A stretch of DNA of 64,000 nucleotides from Gemmatales bacterium (GTDB lineage Bacteria > Planctomycetota > Planctomycetia > Gemmatales > Gemmataceae), in the NCBI GenBank assembly GCA_026004675.1, contig BPJP01000001.1:124001-188000 (forward strand). The letters are read 5' to 3'. This document shows positions 1-9,801 of this stretch, in pieces. The notes under the pieces were generated by a model. The model made no database searches. It was given only the letters and a program-made list of their open reading frames with translations, and was not told the DNA's origin. The position numbers and the translations under genes were made by a program. How positions within the stretch are numbered: position 1 is the first letter of the stretch; each line of letters starts with the position of its first letter.

Positions 1-997
1 GGGATCCGGAATTTCCTCCGACTGAAATGCACATGGGAATAAAGAGAGCCAGGACGACCATCAGGGGTTCCGGAACGACGCTCTGATAAATGGCCATCGT
101 GCCGAATGTCAGCAGTTGGGCGAAGAACAAGCAAGCCAGCCAGAAGGCTCGTGTGCGCCAAACGGAGGTGAACGGGGCGTTGAGGTATTCATCTTCGATG
201 TGGCCGACAGCCCCAAGCCGGTGAACGTCTTCGGTGGCTTCTTCAACGATGACGTCGATGACGTCGTCATGGGTGACAATGCCAACCAGCCGTCCCTCAT
301 CGTTGACGACGGGAATGGCTAGCAAGTCGTAGTCGGCGATCTTTCTCGCGACGATCTCGCGGTCGTCGCCGACGTGGACGGATACGACATTGGTTTCCAT
401 GATGTCGCGAACGGGGACGTCGCGGCGGGCAAGGATCAGATTGCGCAAGGAAACAACCCCCCTCAGCCGGCGCTGGTCATCCAGGATATAGACGTAGTTG
501 ATGATTTCGCTGTCGGGAGCTTGCAGGCGCAGCCGGTCCAACGCTTCACCGACTGTGAGGTTTTCCGGCAACCAGGCGTACTCGGTGGTCATGATGCCGC
601 CGGCGGTATTCTCACCGTAGCGGTACAAAGCGGCGATGTCGCGCCGATCAGCCTCGTCGACCAGACGCAGAATGGCTTCGCCAACACGCGGCGGCAACCT
701 CTGCAACAGGTCGACGCGATCATCGTGCGACATCTGCTCGATCAGGTGGGCCATGTGCTGCCGGCCGGCTCCTTCGACCAGGGCTACCTGCAGATCATCG
801 GGAAAATAGGCGAAGATTTCGGCCTGAGTGCGGATGTCCGTATGAGACAGAAATTTCCAGATTTCATCGACGCTCCACTCCTCAAGCGTCTCGGCAATGG
901 TTGCCGGATGCAGCGATTCCAACGACGACTTCATGCCGTCAGCGTCGTTTTGCCGCAGCATCTCGCGGAACTCAGGAGCAAATAGAGGGTGGGGCAT
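1..997 (-). CDS. mgtE: Magnesium transporter MgtE (3' end beyond window)
   Basis: Mg2+ channel/transporter of the inner membrane. About 332 residues are visible from ATG at 997; the rest lies past the left edge. The N-terminal helical domain (about 1-125) is followed by two CBS domains (about 130-255; ENTAGGIMTTEY opens the first, IVTHDDVIDVI closes the second). These domains sense Mg2+ and gate the pore in this family. The first membrane helix starts near residue 284 and the visible part ends in GGNSGS, matching the family GGNAG pore-helix signature. An in-frame TTG lies 10 codons upstream, so the start is not fully certain. The gene runs in the same direction as panC, about 150 bp downstream of it. 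Confidence 0.93.
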   Translation of the reverse strand, partial: MPHPLFAPEFREMLRQNDADGMKSSLESLHPATIAETLEEWSVDEIWKFLSHTDIRTQAEIFAYFPDDLQVALVEGAGRQHMAHLIEQMSHDDRVDLLQRLPPRVGEAILRLVDEADRRDIAALYRYGENTAGGIMTTEYAWLPENLTVGEALDRLRLQAPDSEIINYVYILDDQRRLRGVVSLRNLILARRDVPVRDIMETNVVSVHVGDDREIVARKIADYDLLAIPVVNDEGRLVGIVTHDDVIDVIVEEATEDVHRLGAVGHIEDEYLNAPFTSVWRTRAFWLACLFFAQLLTFGTMAIYQSVVPEPLMVVLALFIPMCISVGGNSGS

Positions 998-1151
998 GGT
1001 TCTGGCCGTCGTAGCGATTCGGGTCAATGCTTTACCCACGACATCGCCGGCTGTGGCGGATGTCTCGGGTGCAATACTTTCTCAAAACGTGAACCGGTTT
1101 TTCCGGCGGTGCTCATCCTCAGAAAAGGGGAATCCCGGAGGCTGGTTTCCT

Positions 1152-2018
1152 TCAGCCGCCCGCACGCAACGTCGGCACTTCAACCTGCATATTGTCGATC
1201 AAACGTGTGTCACCAAAGCGAACCGCCAGTGCCAGATAGACTTTCCCGTCAAGCGCGGTTAGCGGTTGTAAAGTCTCCGGGTCAACGACAACAGCATAAT
1301 CGATGACGGCATCCGGCGCGCTTCGGATCGTTTCCTCCAACAACCGCTGTATCCGGCCGCCATCACGTTCGCCGTGCTCGATCGCCTGGCGGGCTTTTTC
1401 GAGCGCCCGGTGCAAAACTGTCGCCTGGGCACGTTGGTTCGGATCAAGATACTGGTTGCGCGACGACAGGGCCAGCCCGTCCGGTTCGCGAACGATGGGA
1501 CAGACCCGAATCTCGATCGGTACGTTCAAGTCACGCACCATTTGTTGGATGATCAGCGCCTGCTGTCCGTCTTTTTGTCCAAAGAAGGCGACATCGGCTT
1601 GCACGATGTTGAAAAGTTTCAGGACCACTGTAGTGACGCCGCGAAAATGCCCAGGCCGCGACGCACCACATAGCAGGTTCTGCAACTCGTGCACTTCGAC
1701 ATAGGTACGGTATCCCTTGGGGTACATCTCCTCGTTGTCCGGAGCAAAGACCGCATCCACCCCCTCCGAATCACAGATTTCCAAATCCTTTTCCAATTGC
1801 CTGGGATACCGATCGAGGTCTTCATTGGGGCCAAATTGTGTCGGGTTGACGAAAATCGTGACGACCACGAAATCGGTTTCCTTGCGGGCAGCCCGAATCA
1901 GACTGATATGCCCGGCATGCAATGCTCCCATCGTTGGCACAAGGCCGATCTTCTTTCCTTGCCGGCGCGCCGAGTTCGTCAAACGCCGCATCGCTTGGAC
2001 AGTTTTGGCGACTTCCAT
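1152..2018 (-). CDS. panC: Pantothenate synthetase
   Basis: Joins pantoate and beta-alanine using ATP, the last step of pantothenate synthesis in the cytoplasm. It has 288 residues, the usual length. The adenylate-forming signature PTMGALHAGH is at residues 29-38, the FFGQKD motif follows in the middle, and the second nucleotide loop is seen as REPDGLALSSRN. Catalytic His residues of the HAGH motif are present. It is co-directional with the CYTH gene upstream and mgtE downstream, but no other pantothenate gene is near. coaE at 43.6 kb uses the product later in the same pathway. Confidence 0.96.
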   Translation of the reverse strand: MEVAKTVQAMRRLTNSARRQGKKIGLVPTMGALHAGHISLIRAARKETDFVVVTIFVNPTQFGPNEDLDRYPRQLEKDLEICDSEGVDAVFAPDNEEMYPKGYRTYVEVHELQNLLCGASRPGHFRGVTTVVLKLFNIVQADVAFFGQKDGQQALIIQQMVRDLNVPIEIRVCPIVREPDGLALSSRNQYLDPNQRAQATVLHRALEKARQAIEHGERDGGRIQRLLEETIRSAPDAVIDYAVVVDPETLQPLTALDGKVYLALAVRFGDTRLIDNMQVEVPTLRAGG

Positions 2019-2090
2019 CGTGACACCACTTCTCTTCGATCGTCGAGCGTTGGTCTCGAATCCGTCTTTTTTGCTAGGGTTCTTGAATTA

Positions 2091-2654
2091 TTATTCAGTC
2101 GTGCCGCCGCGGGCATCCAGCAGCATTTCCAGATACGAGAGAGTGACAGGGTTTTTCAGACCGATTTCGTCCGCCAGGCTCAGCAAGACGCGTCGGGCGG
2201 CCTGGTATTGCTCCTCGGGTGCCAGGATTTCCAATTCCACGAAGTTTCCGACCCCGGCGACACAGTCGAGGCATGCTTCGATACGGAAACCGCCGCGCTC
2301 GAGATGGAAGATTTCACGATCTTTTTGCAATTTGGCTACCGGGCGAAAACCAAGGCAGCGCAAAAATTTTTCGAATTGGATCGCAGTTTCGTCTCCTTCC
2401 CTCAGGCACACTTCGATCTCAGTCCGGGTCTTGGTATCGCCGGCTGCGCGTGGGCCTTTGTACGTCGCGAAGTTGGCCGAGCCGATGCGCCGCAAACGCA
2501 ACGCCTCGTCGGTGTCAGCGAAATCGCGGTCACTGGCATTGAAATACTGATCTTCTTCCCGCCGTTTTACAGGGGGATCGGCTGTCAGCGACAGGAGCTT
2601 TTCCCTGACGCTCGGCAGAGCTTCGACGGGGAACTTCATTTCGATTTCGAGCAT
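2091..2654 (-). CDS. CYTH-domain protein (class IV adenylate cyclase / CyaB-like)
   Basis: 187 residues forming a single CYTH domain, the triphosphate tunnel fold shared by class IV adenylate cyclases, thiamine triphosphatases and inorganic triphosphatases. The defining ExExK signature is at the N-terminus (residues 3-7, EIEMK). Acidic and basic strand residues follow at LRLRR, TYKGP, TRTEIEV and FVELEI, as expected for metal and triphosphate binding. The exact substrate cannot be told from sequence; CyaB-type proteins are often triphosphatases in practice. It is separated from the divergent Rieske gene by about 150 bp that must hold both promoters, and panC follows 72 bp downstream on the same strand. 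Confidence 0.85.
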   Translation of the reverse strand: MLEIEMKFPVEALPSVREKLLSLTADPPVKRREEDQYFNASDRDFADTDEALRLRRIGSANFATYKGPRAAGDTKTRTEIEVCLREGDETAIQFEKFLRCLGFRPVAKLQKDREIFHLERGGFRIEACLDCVAGVGNFVELEILAPEEQYQAARRVLLSLADEIGLKNPVTLSYLEMLLDARGGTTE

Positions 2655-2802
2655 GGCACGGGACTATCGTGGGATGTTTGACGCCAAAAGTTTGCCTCGG
2701 AGCGGATCGGCGACAGAGAACGTCCGTCACGGGCAGCCTTTCCGTGCCAACCATTATAAGATGTAGCTGAGAAAATGCTCAGGTTCGATGATCGAGGATG
2801 TC

Positions 2803-3117
2803 ATGGCGGAATACCACAGGGTGTGCAAAGTCGATGACCTTAACGAAGGCGAAGGCCGACCGGTGCAGATCGGCAATAAAACGATCGCTGTCTTTCGACA
2901 CCAGGGACAGTTCTTCGCCATAGACGACACGTGCCCGCACATGGGCGCCTCTCTCAGCGGAGGTCACGTCGAAGACGGCTCGGTCACATGCCCCTGGCAT
3001 GCCTGGAGGTTCCGGCTAGCGGATGGGGCTTGGGCCGATAATCCGAAAATCCAAATAGCCTGCTACCCTGTGCGCATCGAGCAAGGAGAAGTCCAGGTTG
3101 CAGTCCCCACGGAATGA
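2803..3117 (+). CDS. Rieske [2Fe-2S] ferredoxin-like protein (NirD-type)
   Basis: Small soluble Rieske protein of 104 residues that carries one [2Fe-2S] cluster. Ligands are visible as C44-P-H46 and C63-P-W-H66, the usual C-x-H ... C-x-x-H pair. There is no signal peptide or membrane anchor, so it is cytoplasmic and resembles the small subunit of assimilatory nitrite reductase or the ferredoxin of ring-hydroxylating dioxygenases. No oxygenase or nitrite reductase is adjacent, so its partner is unknown. I prefer ATG 2803 because GAGG lies five bases before it; an in-frame ATG at 2788 would add five residues. The gene faces the ATPase gene 3384-5607 tail to tail. Confidence 0.88.
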   Translation: MAEYHRVCKVDDLNEGEGRPVQIGNKTIAVFRHQGQFFAIDDTCPHMGASLSGGHVEDGSVTCPWHAWRFRLADGAWADNPKIQIACYPVRIEQGEVQVAVPTE

Positions 3118-3383
3118 CTGGAAAGGCCGTATTCGAACCGTCATGTTGTTTCGGCCAGAAGGGAAGCTTGGACACATCCTGTCTGGCTTCCTCGAACAAT
3201 CCGGGAAGACGGGACCGATTAAAACGATTCCTGACTCAAAAAAACTCGATAACCTTTTCGACTGCACCGAATTCTTATCAGATTTTTTCGAATCCGATTT
3301 TTCTGTGCACTCAGCTGGCCGAGTCGGCCGAAGAGGGAACCGATGCAATCCTTTGGGCAGAGTGCACCAACAGCTTTCGACCG

Positions 3384-5607
3384 TCACTGCTGTACCGGCA
3401 TGCAAACTTGTTCCAGGAGCTTTTCGCAGCGGAACTGCAATTCGTCGGCGAGATTGGGAAGTTCCTGTCCTTCGGGAAGAGCTTCCCCGAGGGCTGCCAG
3501 AATCCGCGGAAAAGCGTACAACCTGGCAAAATCATCCAGGCTGACAGGTTCCAAGCGGGCATGTCGGCCATTGCGCTCTGCTTCTTGCCACAGCGTTTTG
3601 CTTTTGCCTGTCAAATTGATGTCATCTTCGGGGCGCAAAAGGATCAGATGGTCGATCAACGGCGGCTCGGCTTCGAATGCACGTAGCTTCGTTTCCAGAT
3701 CTTTCAATTTACCCGGACCTCGGCCGAGAAAGAGACCGATTCCCACTTTCCAGGGCTGACCGTCCTTGCAGGTCCAGTGGCCGATTGCCAAGACGCCATA
3801 AGTCGGATGGTCGCCGAACGTCCACTCGCTGACAACATGTTGCAACCGCCAAGGGCCGACTTTGACGCCATGCTCATGGCAGGTTTGCAGAAACAGCCCC
3901 AACCCCGCCTGCAGTTCACGAGTGGCGCCAGTCAAGGAGCCTTCCGGCTCCAAGCGCTGCTTAGCCAGGCTGATTTCCTGTTGCCAAACGTCAACAGTGC
4001 CGACAGGACTTTCGCAACCACGCTCCTCAGCGGGAGGTTGGCTGCCAAATGGCTTTTTCTCGCTCGGCTCGACAGCATCGACGATCGCGACCGACTTGAT
4101 GGTGAAGGGGGGCGTGGCAATCCTGTCAACAGGAAAGTCGCGAATTGGCGGTGCCTCTTCAGGGGGCTTGTCGCCTGCTGGTTTGTCCGTCAGTTCAGAA
4201 GCCGCCGTGCCGTCATACACGATACGATCGAACAAGTGGCGGAATTGTTGGAGCATATCGCGCAAGGTCGGCTCCGTACAGGCGATCTGCTCGACCTGCT
4301 CAGCGGTGAATGGAAAGAGCGGAGGCAGCAGATGGTAATCGCGTAACGCCTCGAGTGAAGGGCGAACTCGCGCTTCCACCACCCGGCGAACCAGCTCGAC
4401 AGGGGGTGCCTCCAGGCGCAATGCTTTAACGCTTCCCTGACCAGGAACATGCACCGGATTGTTCAAGCGGTCCTGGATGTAGCCATCAAGAGAAGGAACG
4501 AAGCGGTTCCACAATCCACGTTCGGCGAAAATCAAGAAGCAGATGCCGTCGATCTGGTGCATCGTATGGACGATGCCGGCAAAAAACGCTTCCGCGACGC
4601 GGTGCCCATCATCCGTCCGTCGAGCCAGGAGCAGATCTTCCAGCTGGTCAAAGGCTGCCACTACCGGTATGCGTAATTCCCGAAACACCTCCATCAGGAC
4701 TTTAAACAGAGCCAGCACAAGGTCTTGCCTCGATGGGCGCACCTGGAAATCCAACTCCGCAAAACCGTATGTCAGGAAATTAGCCAAGTCGGCTTCGTCG
4801 CCGTTGAGGGCAACGCGGGCAAACCCCTGCTGAATATGGCGGCGCATCAAACCGGCTGTGTTGTGCCCTTGTTTCATCTCGGTATAGGAACATACCAGTT
4901 CGCAGGCGCGTTCCGGCTCGACCCCCGCTTCGCTGCAGATTCGGGCGATTTTCAAACGGCGACGGCGCGTCGACGCCGGAAACGCATCCAGGCTCGTATT
5001 GCGGAAGTCGGCGATGCGCAGCTGGTCACTCAGCCATTGCAGTCGTTCCAAAGCCTGCGACGTGCCGAAGCCGAGTTTCCCTCGCCCAGCGTGCCAGTCC
5101 GATGGCGGGGAACAAATCAAGACATTGATCTGGTGTTAAATTATCGAGTGCCGACTTCAGCAGGTTGCGTGTTACCTCTTGACTGATGTACTCCAGGGGA
5201 CGGGCACCTTTTTGTTTGCCTCCGCCTAGCAACGTATCGATCACTTGAAAGAGCAGATATTCCTGGAATTCCGCTCCTTTTTGAAACGTTCCTGGCGTCA
5301 CGAGCAATTGCCAAGCGCCATCGCTGCCATGTTTGATCGAATGCAGCAGATGTGTTTTGCCGGCTCCCTTATTTCCCAGAATGGGAACGACTTCCGAGTG
5401 CATGGCTGGGTCGGTGCGGTAAAGATCGACCACGCCCAATAATTTTTCTCGTTCCTCGGCGAACAATTCCGGCACGTGGTAACGGGCGCAGATTTCGTCG
5501 TCAGGATTGCGGGCGAAATAATTGCGGAACGGATTGCCGGCGCGCCGTAGCGCGTCCAAAGCTCGCTCTTCCAACGGGCGATCTACCTGTGCGTGTGCTG
5601 GCACCAT
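3384..5607 (-). CDS. P-loop ATPase (ORC/STAND-like) with C-terminal conserved domain, one frameshift
   Basis: About 740 residues once a one-base insertion is removed. The N-terminal part (ATG at 5607) holds a Walker A loop GNKGAGKTHLL near residue 75; the middle reads like an AAA/ORC1-Cdc6 or STAND ATPase, with a Walker-B-like VVAAFDQLEDLLL segment and a LIFAERG segment. The C-terminal 200 residues (HLILLRPEDDINLTG, LARLYAFPRIL region) form a separate domain I do not recognise. The reading frame breaks at 5079-5081, where GGG on the coding strand should be GG; the span is 3n+1 bases, in agreement. The winged-helix-like gene 5723-6430 lies just upstream on the same strand, so the two probably form one operon. 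Function is unknown; a DNA-associated or signalling ATPase is likely. Confidence 0.7.
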
Positions 5608-5722
5608 GGAAACCTCCTTGTTTCCTTCTAACGATTCCGCTCATCGAGCGAGCGCTCGCTATCGGCTGAGGTCGCGTTCGACATTGCGGTTTATCATTCC
5701 CTGCCAATCGGGCGACTTGCGT

Positions 5723-6430
5723 TCACCACGCTCGCCTGCTGGCGTAATAAGCCAACTCGTGGCCGACAAGCAAAACGAATTGCGGTTCGGGTATTTCGTA
5801 CAAAGGTCCTGTCCAGGGATGCAGGTAGATTCTGCCAGCCTGGTACAAGTGGCGCAACGCATCGTGAAAACAGCCAATCGTCAACGAAGACTGCCGACAA
5901 CGAACACGATCGAACAACTCCGGTAACGGGCAATCGCCTACCGCCGGTTCCCGTTCCACCAACGCTGTGAGGACCTGATCGGTCAGACCGGCCGTCCCTG
6001 AACCATTGCGCGAGGCAACGTCGCTGTCAGGGACGATTCGAGCGAGAGTGTTTTCGGTCGTTTTTTGCAAACCATCAAGAGCCTCTTGGATGGAGCGGGC
6101 GGATTCGATCAAAACGGCGATCTCGGAACCCCGGCGTTGGATCGCGTCGCGGATTTCCGCGAGCACCGCACGCGGGCTGGTCTGTTCCAACAGGTAGGCC
6201 AGTCCCATATCGGTGAGCGAACAGATTTCGACAACGGATTTGCCTCGGCGTTCTGTGCGTGCCGTTGCCAGCAAGCCTTGTTGTTTGCCAGCTTCGGCAG
6301 CTCGCCGGCCTGCGGGGGACGAGGCGAACAGCCCACGTCTGCCTTTGGCAGCAAAAAGAGGAAGCCCTTGCGGCTCGCCCGCGGCTGCTTTTAAAGCATC
6401 GAGGAGCAAGTCTTTGGCTTTGGCGTCCAA
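5723..6430 (-). CDS. Conserved protein with predicted winged-helix C-terminus, partner of the ATPase
   Basis: 235 residues, not assigned to a named family. The first 75 residues look like a short winged helix (DALKAAAGEPQGLPLF, then a basic AGRRAAEAGKQQG stretch and a hydrophobic CSLTDMGLAYLLEQ). A helical segment of about residues 85-125 may form a coiled coil. The last 90 residues (LTDQVLTALVERE to LYEIPEPQFVLLVGHELAYYA) again look like a helix-turn-helix. It lies 115 bp upstream of the ATPase gene on the same strand. A DNA-binding or adaptor role for the ATPase is inferred from the pairing and the predicted folds only. Confidence 0.6.
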   Translation of the reverse strand: MDAKAKDLLLDALKAAAGEPQGLPLFAAKGRRGLFASSPAGRRAAEAGKQQGLLATARTERRGKSVVEICSLTDMGLAYLLEQTSPRAVLAEIRDAIQRRGSEIAVLIESARSIQEALDGLQKTTENTLARIVPDSDVASRNGSGTAGLTDQVLTALVEREPAVGDCPLPELFDRVRCRQSSLTIGCFHDALRHLYQAGRIYLHPWTGPLYEIPEPQFVLLVGHELAYYASRRAW

Positions 6431-6716
6431 GCGATTCTCCTAAATCGACAGCGATTTCCTTCCATGAGCGGGCCTCTCATTATGACCAGACCACGAATCG
6501 AAACAAGCCCAGGAAAAAGTCTTTCCAGGCCGACGATCCGGGAATATCATCAATTCTCCAGTTTTGCATTTGCCCCCGTTTGCCAGAACCAATCTGGGAG
6601 GCGACGCAGAGAAGAGGACTGGGGTCAACGAAAGCGGCAGGAAAAACGCCTATTTGGCAGAACTGGTTGGCTGGAATATCTTCTTCAGCTTGGGAAACTG
6701 CAAAAGGAGGGAAACC

Positions 6717-8006
6717 ATGTCAGGAAGCTGGAAACGCTGGGCCGTCCTGGTGCCGGCTTGCTTATTTCTATCGGCCATCTCGGGCCAGGCACAGAACGAC
6801 AACGATCGTTTGTACAACGACCTGCGCGACATCATCAACCGGGGCGCGGATCTTTATAATCGAGGCGATCGCAATGGCTGCTATCGCCTTTTCGAGGGGG
6901 CTTTGCTGGCATTGCGGTCTCAGTTGCGCGATCGCGATGATATCGTCGGTCTCATTGACGAAGGCTTGAAAAAAGTCGAAAATCAACCGACCGTCGGACA
7001 CCGTGCTTTTGCCCTTCGCTCCGTTCTCATCGAAATTCGCAAAAAGCTGAAAACCGGCGCCGCCGACGTTCCTCAACCTCCTCCGATTGTCGAAAAGCCG
7101 AAACCAAAACCCCAACCGAAGCCAACACCCAAACCCGAACCTGAGCCAAAACCGATCGTCAAAAAGAAGCCCAAACCCAAACCCGAACCAAAAACCGACG
7201 ACGACTCTTTGGGACAGGCTTGGAGGCAAAGAAGGAGTCACCAGAATCGTCAACGATTTCTTCCTGCTTATCTTTCTCGACGACAAAGTCGACTTGTCGC
7301 GCGGCGGCAAATACAAACTCGACAAAGAGGGCGAACAACGTCTAAAAGAGCAACTCGTTGCCTTTATTAGCTCCGCGACAAATGGGCCAATCAAGTATAA
7401 TGGCAAATCGATGAAAGAAGCGCACAAGGGAATGAAAATCACCAATGCACAGTTCGACGCCGCTGCCCAATATTTGAAAGAGGCGCTGGAATCGAACAAG
7501 GTCAAGCCCGAAGATGTGAGCGCGGTATTGAAAGCTGTCGAAGCAACACGCAAGGATATCGTCGAAGAAGACGGCGCACCGCCACCACCCAAGGAAGAGC
7601 CGAAGCCCCAACCAAAACCGAAACTCAACCTTACAATCCCCTCCAACATTACCGGGGTCGTCACACGCAACGGCAAGCCGCTGGCAAATGCGAAGATTTC
7701 CTTTGTGCCAAAATCGGGCAAAGGTAAAGTGCAAAGCACAACAACCGATGTAAGCCGGCAGTTATGAAATTGCCGAGATCCAGGAAGGAGAGTATTCCGT
7801 CATTATTACGGCCGGCGTGAATGTTCCGAAAGCATATGGCGATCCGAAATCAACGCCACTTTCCGCCAAAGTAAGCGAGGGCTTCAACAAGTTCGATTTC
7901 GAGGTCAAAGTGGAGGAAATCAAAACCTTGCCCAAGCCGAAACCCAAAACGGACGTCCCCGCCCGATTTGGACCTGGACCTGCCCTTGCCAAAAAAGAAA
8001 AACTAG
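6717..8006 (+). CDS. Secreted globin-domain protein with Pro/Lys linkers and a C-terminal regulatory-like domain (three frameshifts)
   Basis: Starts at ATG 6717 behind AAAGGAGGG. After a signal peptide (about 1-24) come a helical region, a long Pro/Lys/Glu linker (about 115-165), a group 1 truncated-globin domain and a carboxypeptidase-regulatory-like beta domain. The globin part shows LWDRLGGKEGV, and MKEAHKGMKIT with the proximal haem His. The beta domain shows GVVTRNGKPLANA, then GSYEIAEI and EGEYSVIITAG. The frame is broken near 7213 (TTT for TT), near 7755 (one extra C/G) and near 7960 (one extra C). With all three removed the protein ends KKKN at TAG 8004-8006, directly before a terminator, and the span is a multiple of three. 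Haem binding outside the cytoplasm would be unusual for this family. Confidence 0.7.
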
Positions 8007-8021
8007 TCGTTCGAAGTTCCC

Positions 8022-8066
8022 ATCGGCGCCAGTTGGCTCTGCCATCACCGGCGCCGATTTCTTTTC
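8022..8066 (+). terminator. Rho-independent terminator after the globin-domain gene
   Basis: Nine-base arms ATCGGCGCC (8022-8030) and GGCGCCGAT (8050-8058) enclose a smaller GGC/GCC hairpin and run into TTTCTTTT. It lies 16 bases after the reconstructed stop at 8006, which supports that end of the gene, and sits between two convergent genes. Confidence 0.75.
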
Positions 8067-8093
8067 CTCAGGCCAAAAGTCCGCAAGCGACAG

Positions 8094-9063
8094 TCATTCA
8101 CGCCATTCCAGCCGAACCGGAATGATCACTTCCGTTGCTGCCGGTTGTTTGAGCAGAACGCGGATTTTTGCATCCAAGCCGGATTCTTTTGTCGCGCGTC
8201 GATCGATGGAAATCCGGACGGCAGCAACCCGGCGCCGATGCCGTCGACCACCGGCAGCTAATCGCCTGATGATCGGGAATCACCTTCTCGATGGCGATCG
8301 GCTGATCATCGTCGCTGCGCAAGGCCACGATACGAGACAGGGCAGGATTGCCGCGTGAAGCGAGAAAGTGCACTCGGTTCGGATACGCCGTCACCCGTCT
8401 TTTCGCTCGTTTGTCGATTTCAACCGGAATACGCAGCTCGCCATATCCCGTATCATTCGTGTAAATGCAAACAACTTCGTCTCTTCGACCAGGAGGACAG
8501 GCTTCCGACAAGATCAGCGGCACGCGATAGGTCCCCGGTTCGATTTCCGTAACGTCGCCTGCTTTCAAAAAAGGGGCACTCGATTCGATGCGCATGATGC
8601 GCAAAGGTGAATCGCGGCGGTCTTGAACAATCAGCACATGTTTCAACAAACCGCAGGCATGAAAGGCGAGTCGTGGAGGCCGAATCGTGATTTCTTCAAT
8701 CAACCGGGCGCGGATCGACACGTTTAGTTCATGAGTTTCTTTGCCTAGGCGGTACACCACCCGAACCGGCCAAATCTTCGGGCCAGCTGGCTGGGTCAAC
8801 GTATTAACCTCTACACGCAAGTCCGACTGTTCGCCAGGGGCGAGCACCATTCTGCTGAACGTCGGCTTCAGGCAACCACAAGCGGCACTCGCTCCGATGA
8901 TCTCGACTGTCTGGTTGCCGTGATTGGTGAGCGTGAATTGCCGGCAGAGCCGCTGGCCTGTTTTCACCACACCGACATCCACATTGGCCATCTCACAAAC
9001 CAACGAGGCAGCATCCGCCCCAAACAACGCCAGTGGGATGGCCCACAGTGAAATGGTCGACAC
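8094..9063 (-). CDS. DUF1573 secreted protein (one frameshift)
   Basis: About 322 residues. The GTG start at 9061-9063 follows AGGAGAAAGAGAC and opens a signal peptide (VSTISLWAIPLALFG). The DUF1573 domain follows, with the typical NHGNQTVEI and ASAACGCLKP segments, where the family Cys-Gly-Cys turn is visible; two further Ig-like beta domains (PLRIMRIES, IPVEID, RVHFLAS) come after it. These proteins are common in Planctomycetes and Bacteroidetes; their role is unknown. The frame breaks near 8230, where GGG on the coding strand should be GG. The other frame restores VAAVRISIDRRA and the final VIIPVRLEWRE before TGA at 8094-8096. The gene is divergent from aroK. Confidence 0.8.
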
Positions 9064-9213
9064 GTCTCTTTCTCCTTGCCTGGATCGGAAAGCCTTCGCT
9101 TGCAAACTGCCGGCGCTTTCTTTACGCGAGCATAAGCCTCTTTGCAACGCGAGTGTGGCGGCATCGCATAAACCACGCTTTTCCTGATACCGCATTCGTC
9201 CTATCCTGTGTAC

Positions 9214-9732
9214 ATGAAGTCTTTGCTGTTTCTGATCGGCTACCGAGGCACCGGCAAAACGACGGTGGCCAGGTTGCTTGCCGAAAGAATCGGTTGGAAC
9301 TGGGTCGATGCGGACGTTCTGCTCGAAGAGCGTGCAGGCCGCAGCATTCGAACTATTTTTGCTGAAGATGGAGAAGATGCCTTCCGAACCCGGGAGGCTG
9401 AATTATTGCGGGAATTGTGTAAAAGGGAGCGTTGTGTCATTGCCACTGGCGGCGGCGTCGTCCTCCGTTCAGACAACCGGAGCCTGCTCCAGGATGCGGG
9501 GCAAGTGTGCTGGCTTCAGGCTCAGCCGGTAACCATCTGGCAACGTCTGCAGGAAGACCCGACAACCGAGGAGCGCCGTCCCCAGCTAACCATTGGGGGG
9601 CTTGCCGAAATCGAACAATTGCTGCGCCAGCGCGAACCGCTATACCGAGAATGTGCTGACTTCATCATCGACACGGAGGGGAAATCACCGCCGCAAATCG
9701 TTGACGAAATTTGCGAAGTCATAAACGGCTGA
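9214..9732 (+). CDS. aroK: Shikimate kinase
   Basis: Phosphorylates shikimate at the 3-hydroxyl, the fifth step of the chorismate pathway. 172 residues from ATG 9214 (an in-frame GTG two codons earlier is also possible). The Walker A loop is GYRGTGKTTVA, the shikimate-binding Asp lies in WVDADVLLEERAG, the Arg in EDAFRTREAELL, and GGG in ATGGGVVLR; the lid RRPQLT and the adenine-loop Arg in LRQREPLYRECA follow. Length and motif order are normal. It is divergent from the DUF1573 gene and 69 bp upstream of the prepilin peptidase, to which it is probably not functionally related. Confidence 0.95.
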   Translation: MKSLLFLIGYRGTGKTTVARLLAERIGWNWVDADVLLEERAGRSIRTIFAEDGEDAFRTREAELLRELCKRERCVIATGGGVVLRSDNRSLLQDAGQVCWLQAQPVTIWQRLQEDPTTEERRPQLTIGGLAEIEQLLRQREPLYRECADFIIDTEGKSPPQIVDEICEVING

Positions 9733-9801
9733 TGGTACGCCATGACGTTCGCGGCGGGTTCGTGAGCCGTTACCAGCTCCACACGCCTCTTGTAACCAAA
9801 G

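Noticed and set aside
374..985. 203-residue open frame on the plus strand opposite mgtE
   Set aside because: It is the antisense shadow of mgtE, which has clear CBS and transporter motifs on the minus strand; no homology or ribosome binding site supports the plus-strand frame.
3100..3184. GGTTCGAATACGG-like T-loop on the minus strand as a possible tRNA
   Set aside because: No anticodon arm or acceptor stem can be formed around it; no other intergenic region gave a tRNA cloverleaf by eye either.
6768..7739. 323-residue minus-strand open frame opposite the globin-domain gene
   Set aside because: Its long Phe/Gly-rich stretches are the complement of Pro/Lys-rich linker codons; the plus-strand protein has recognisable domains.
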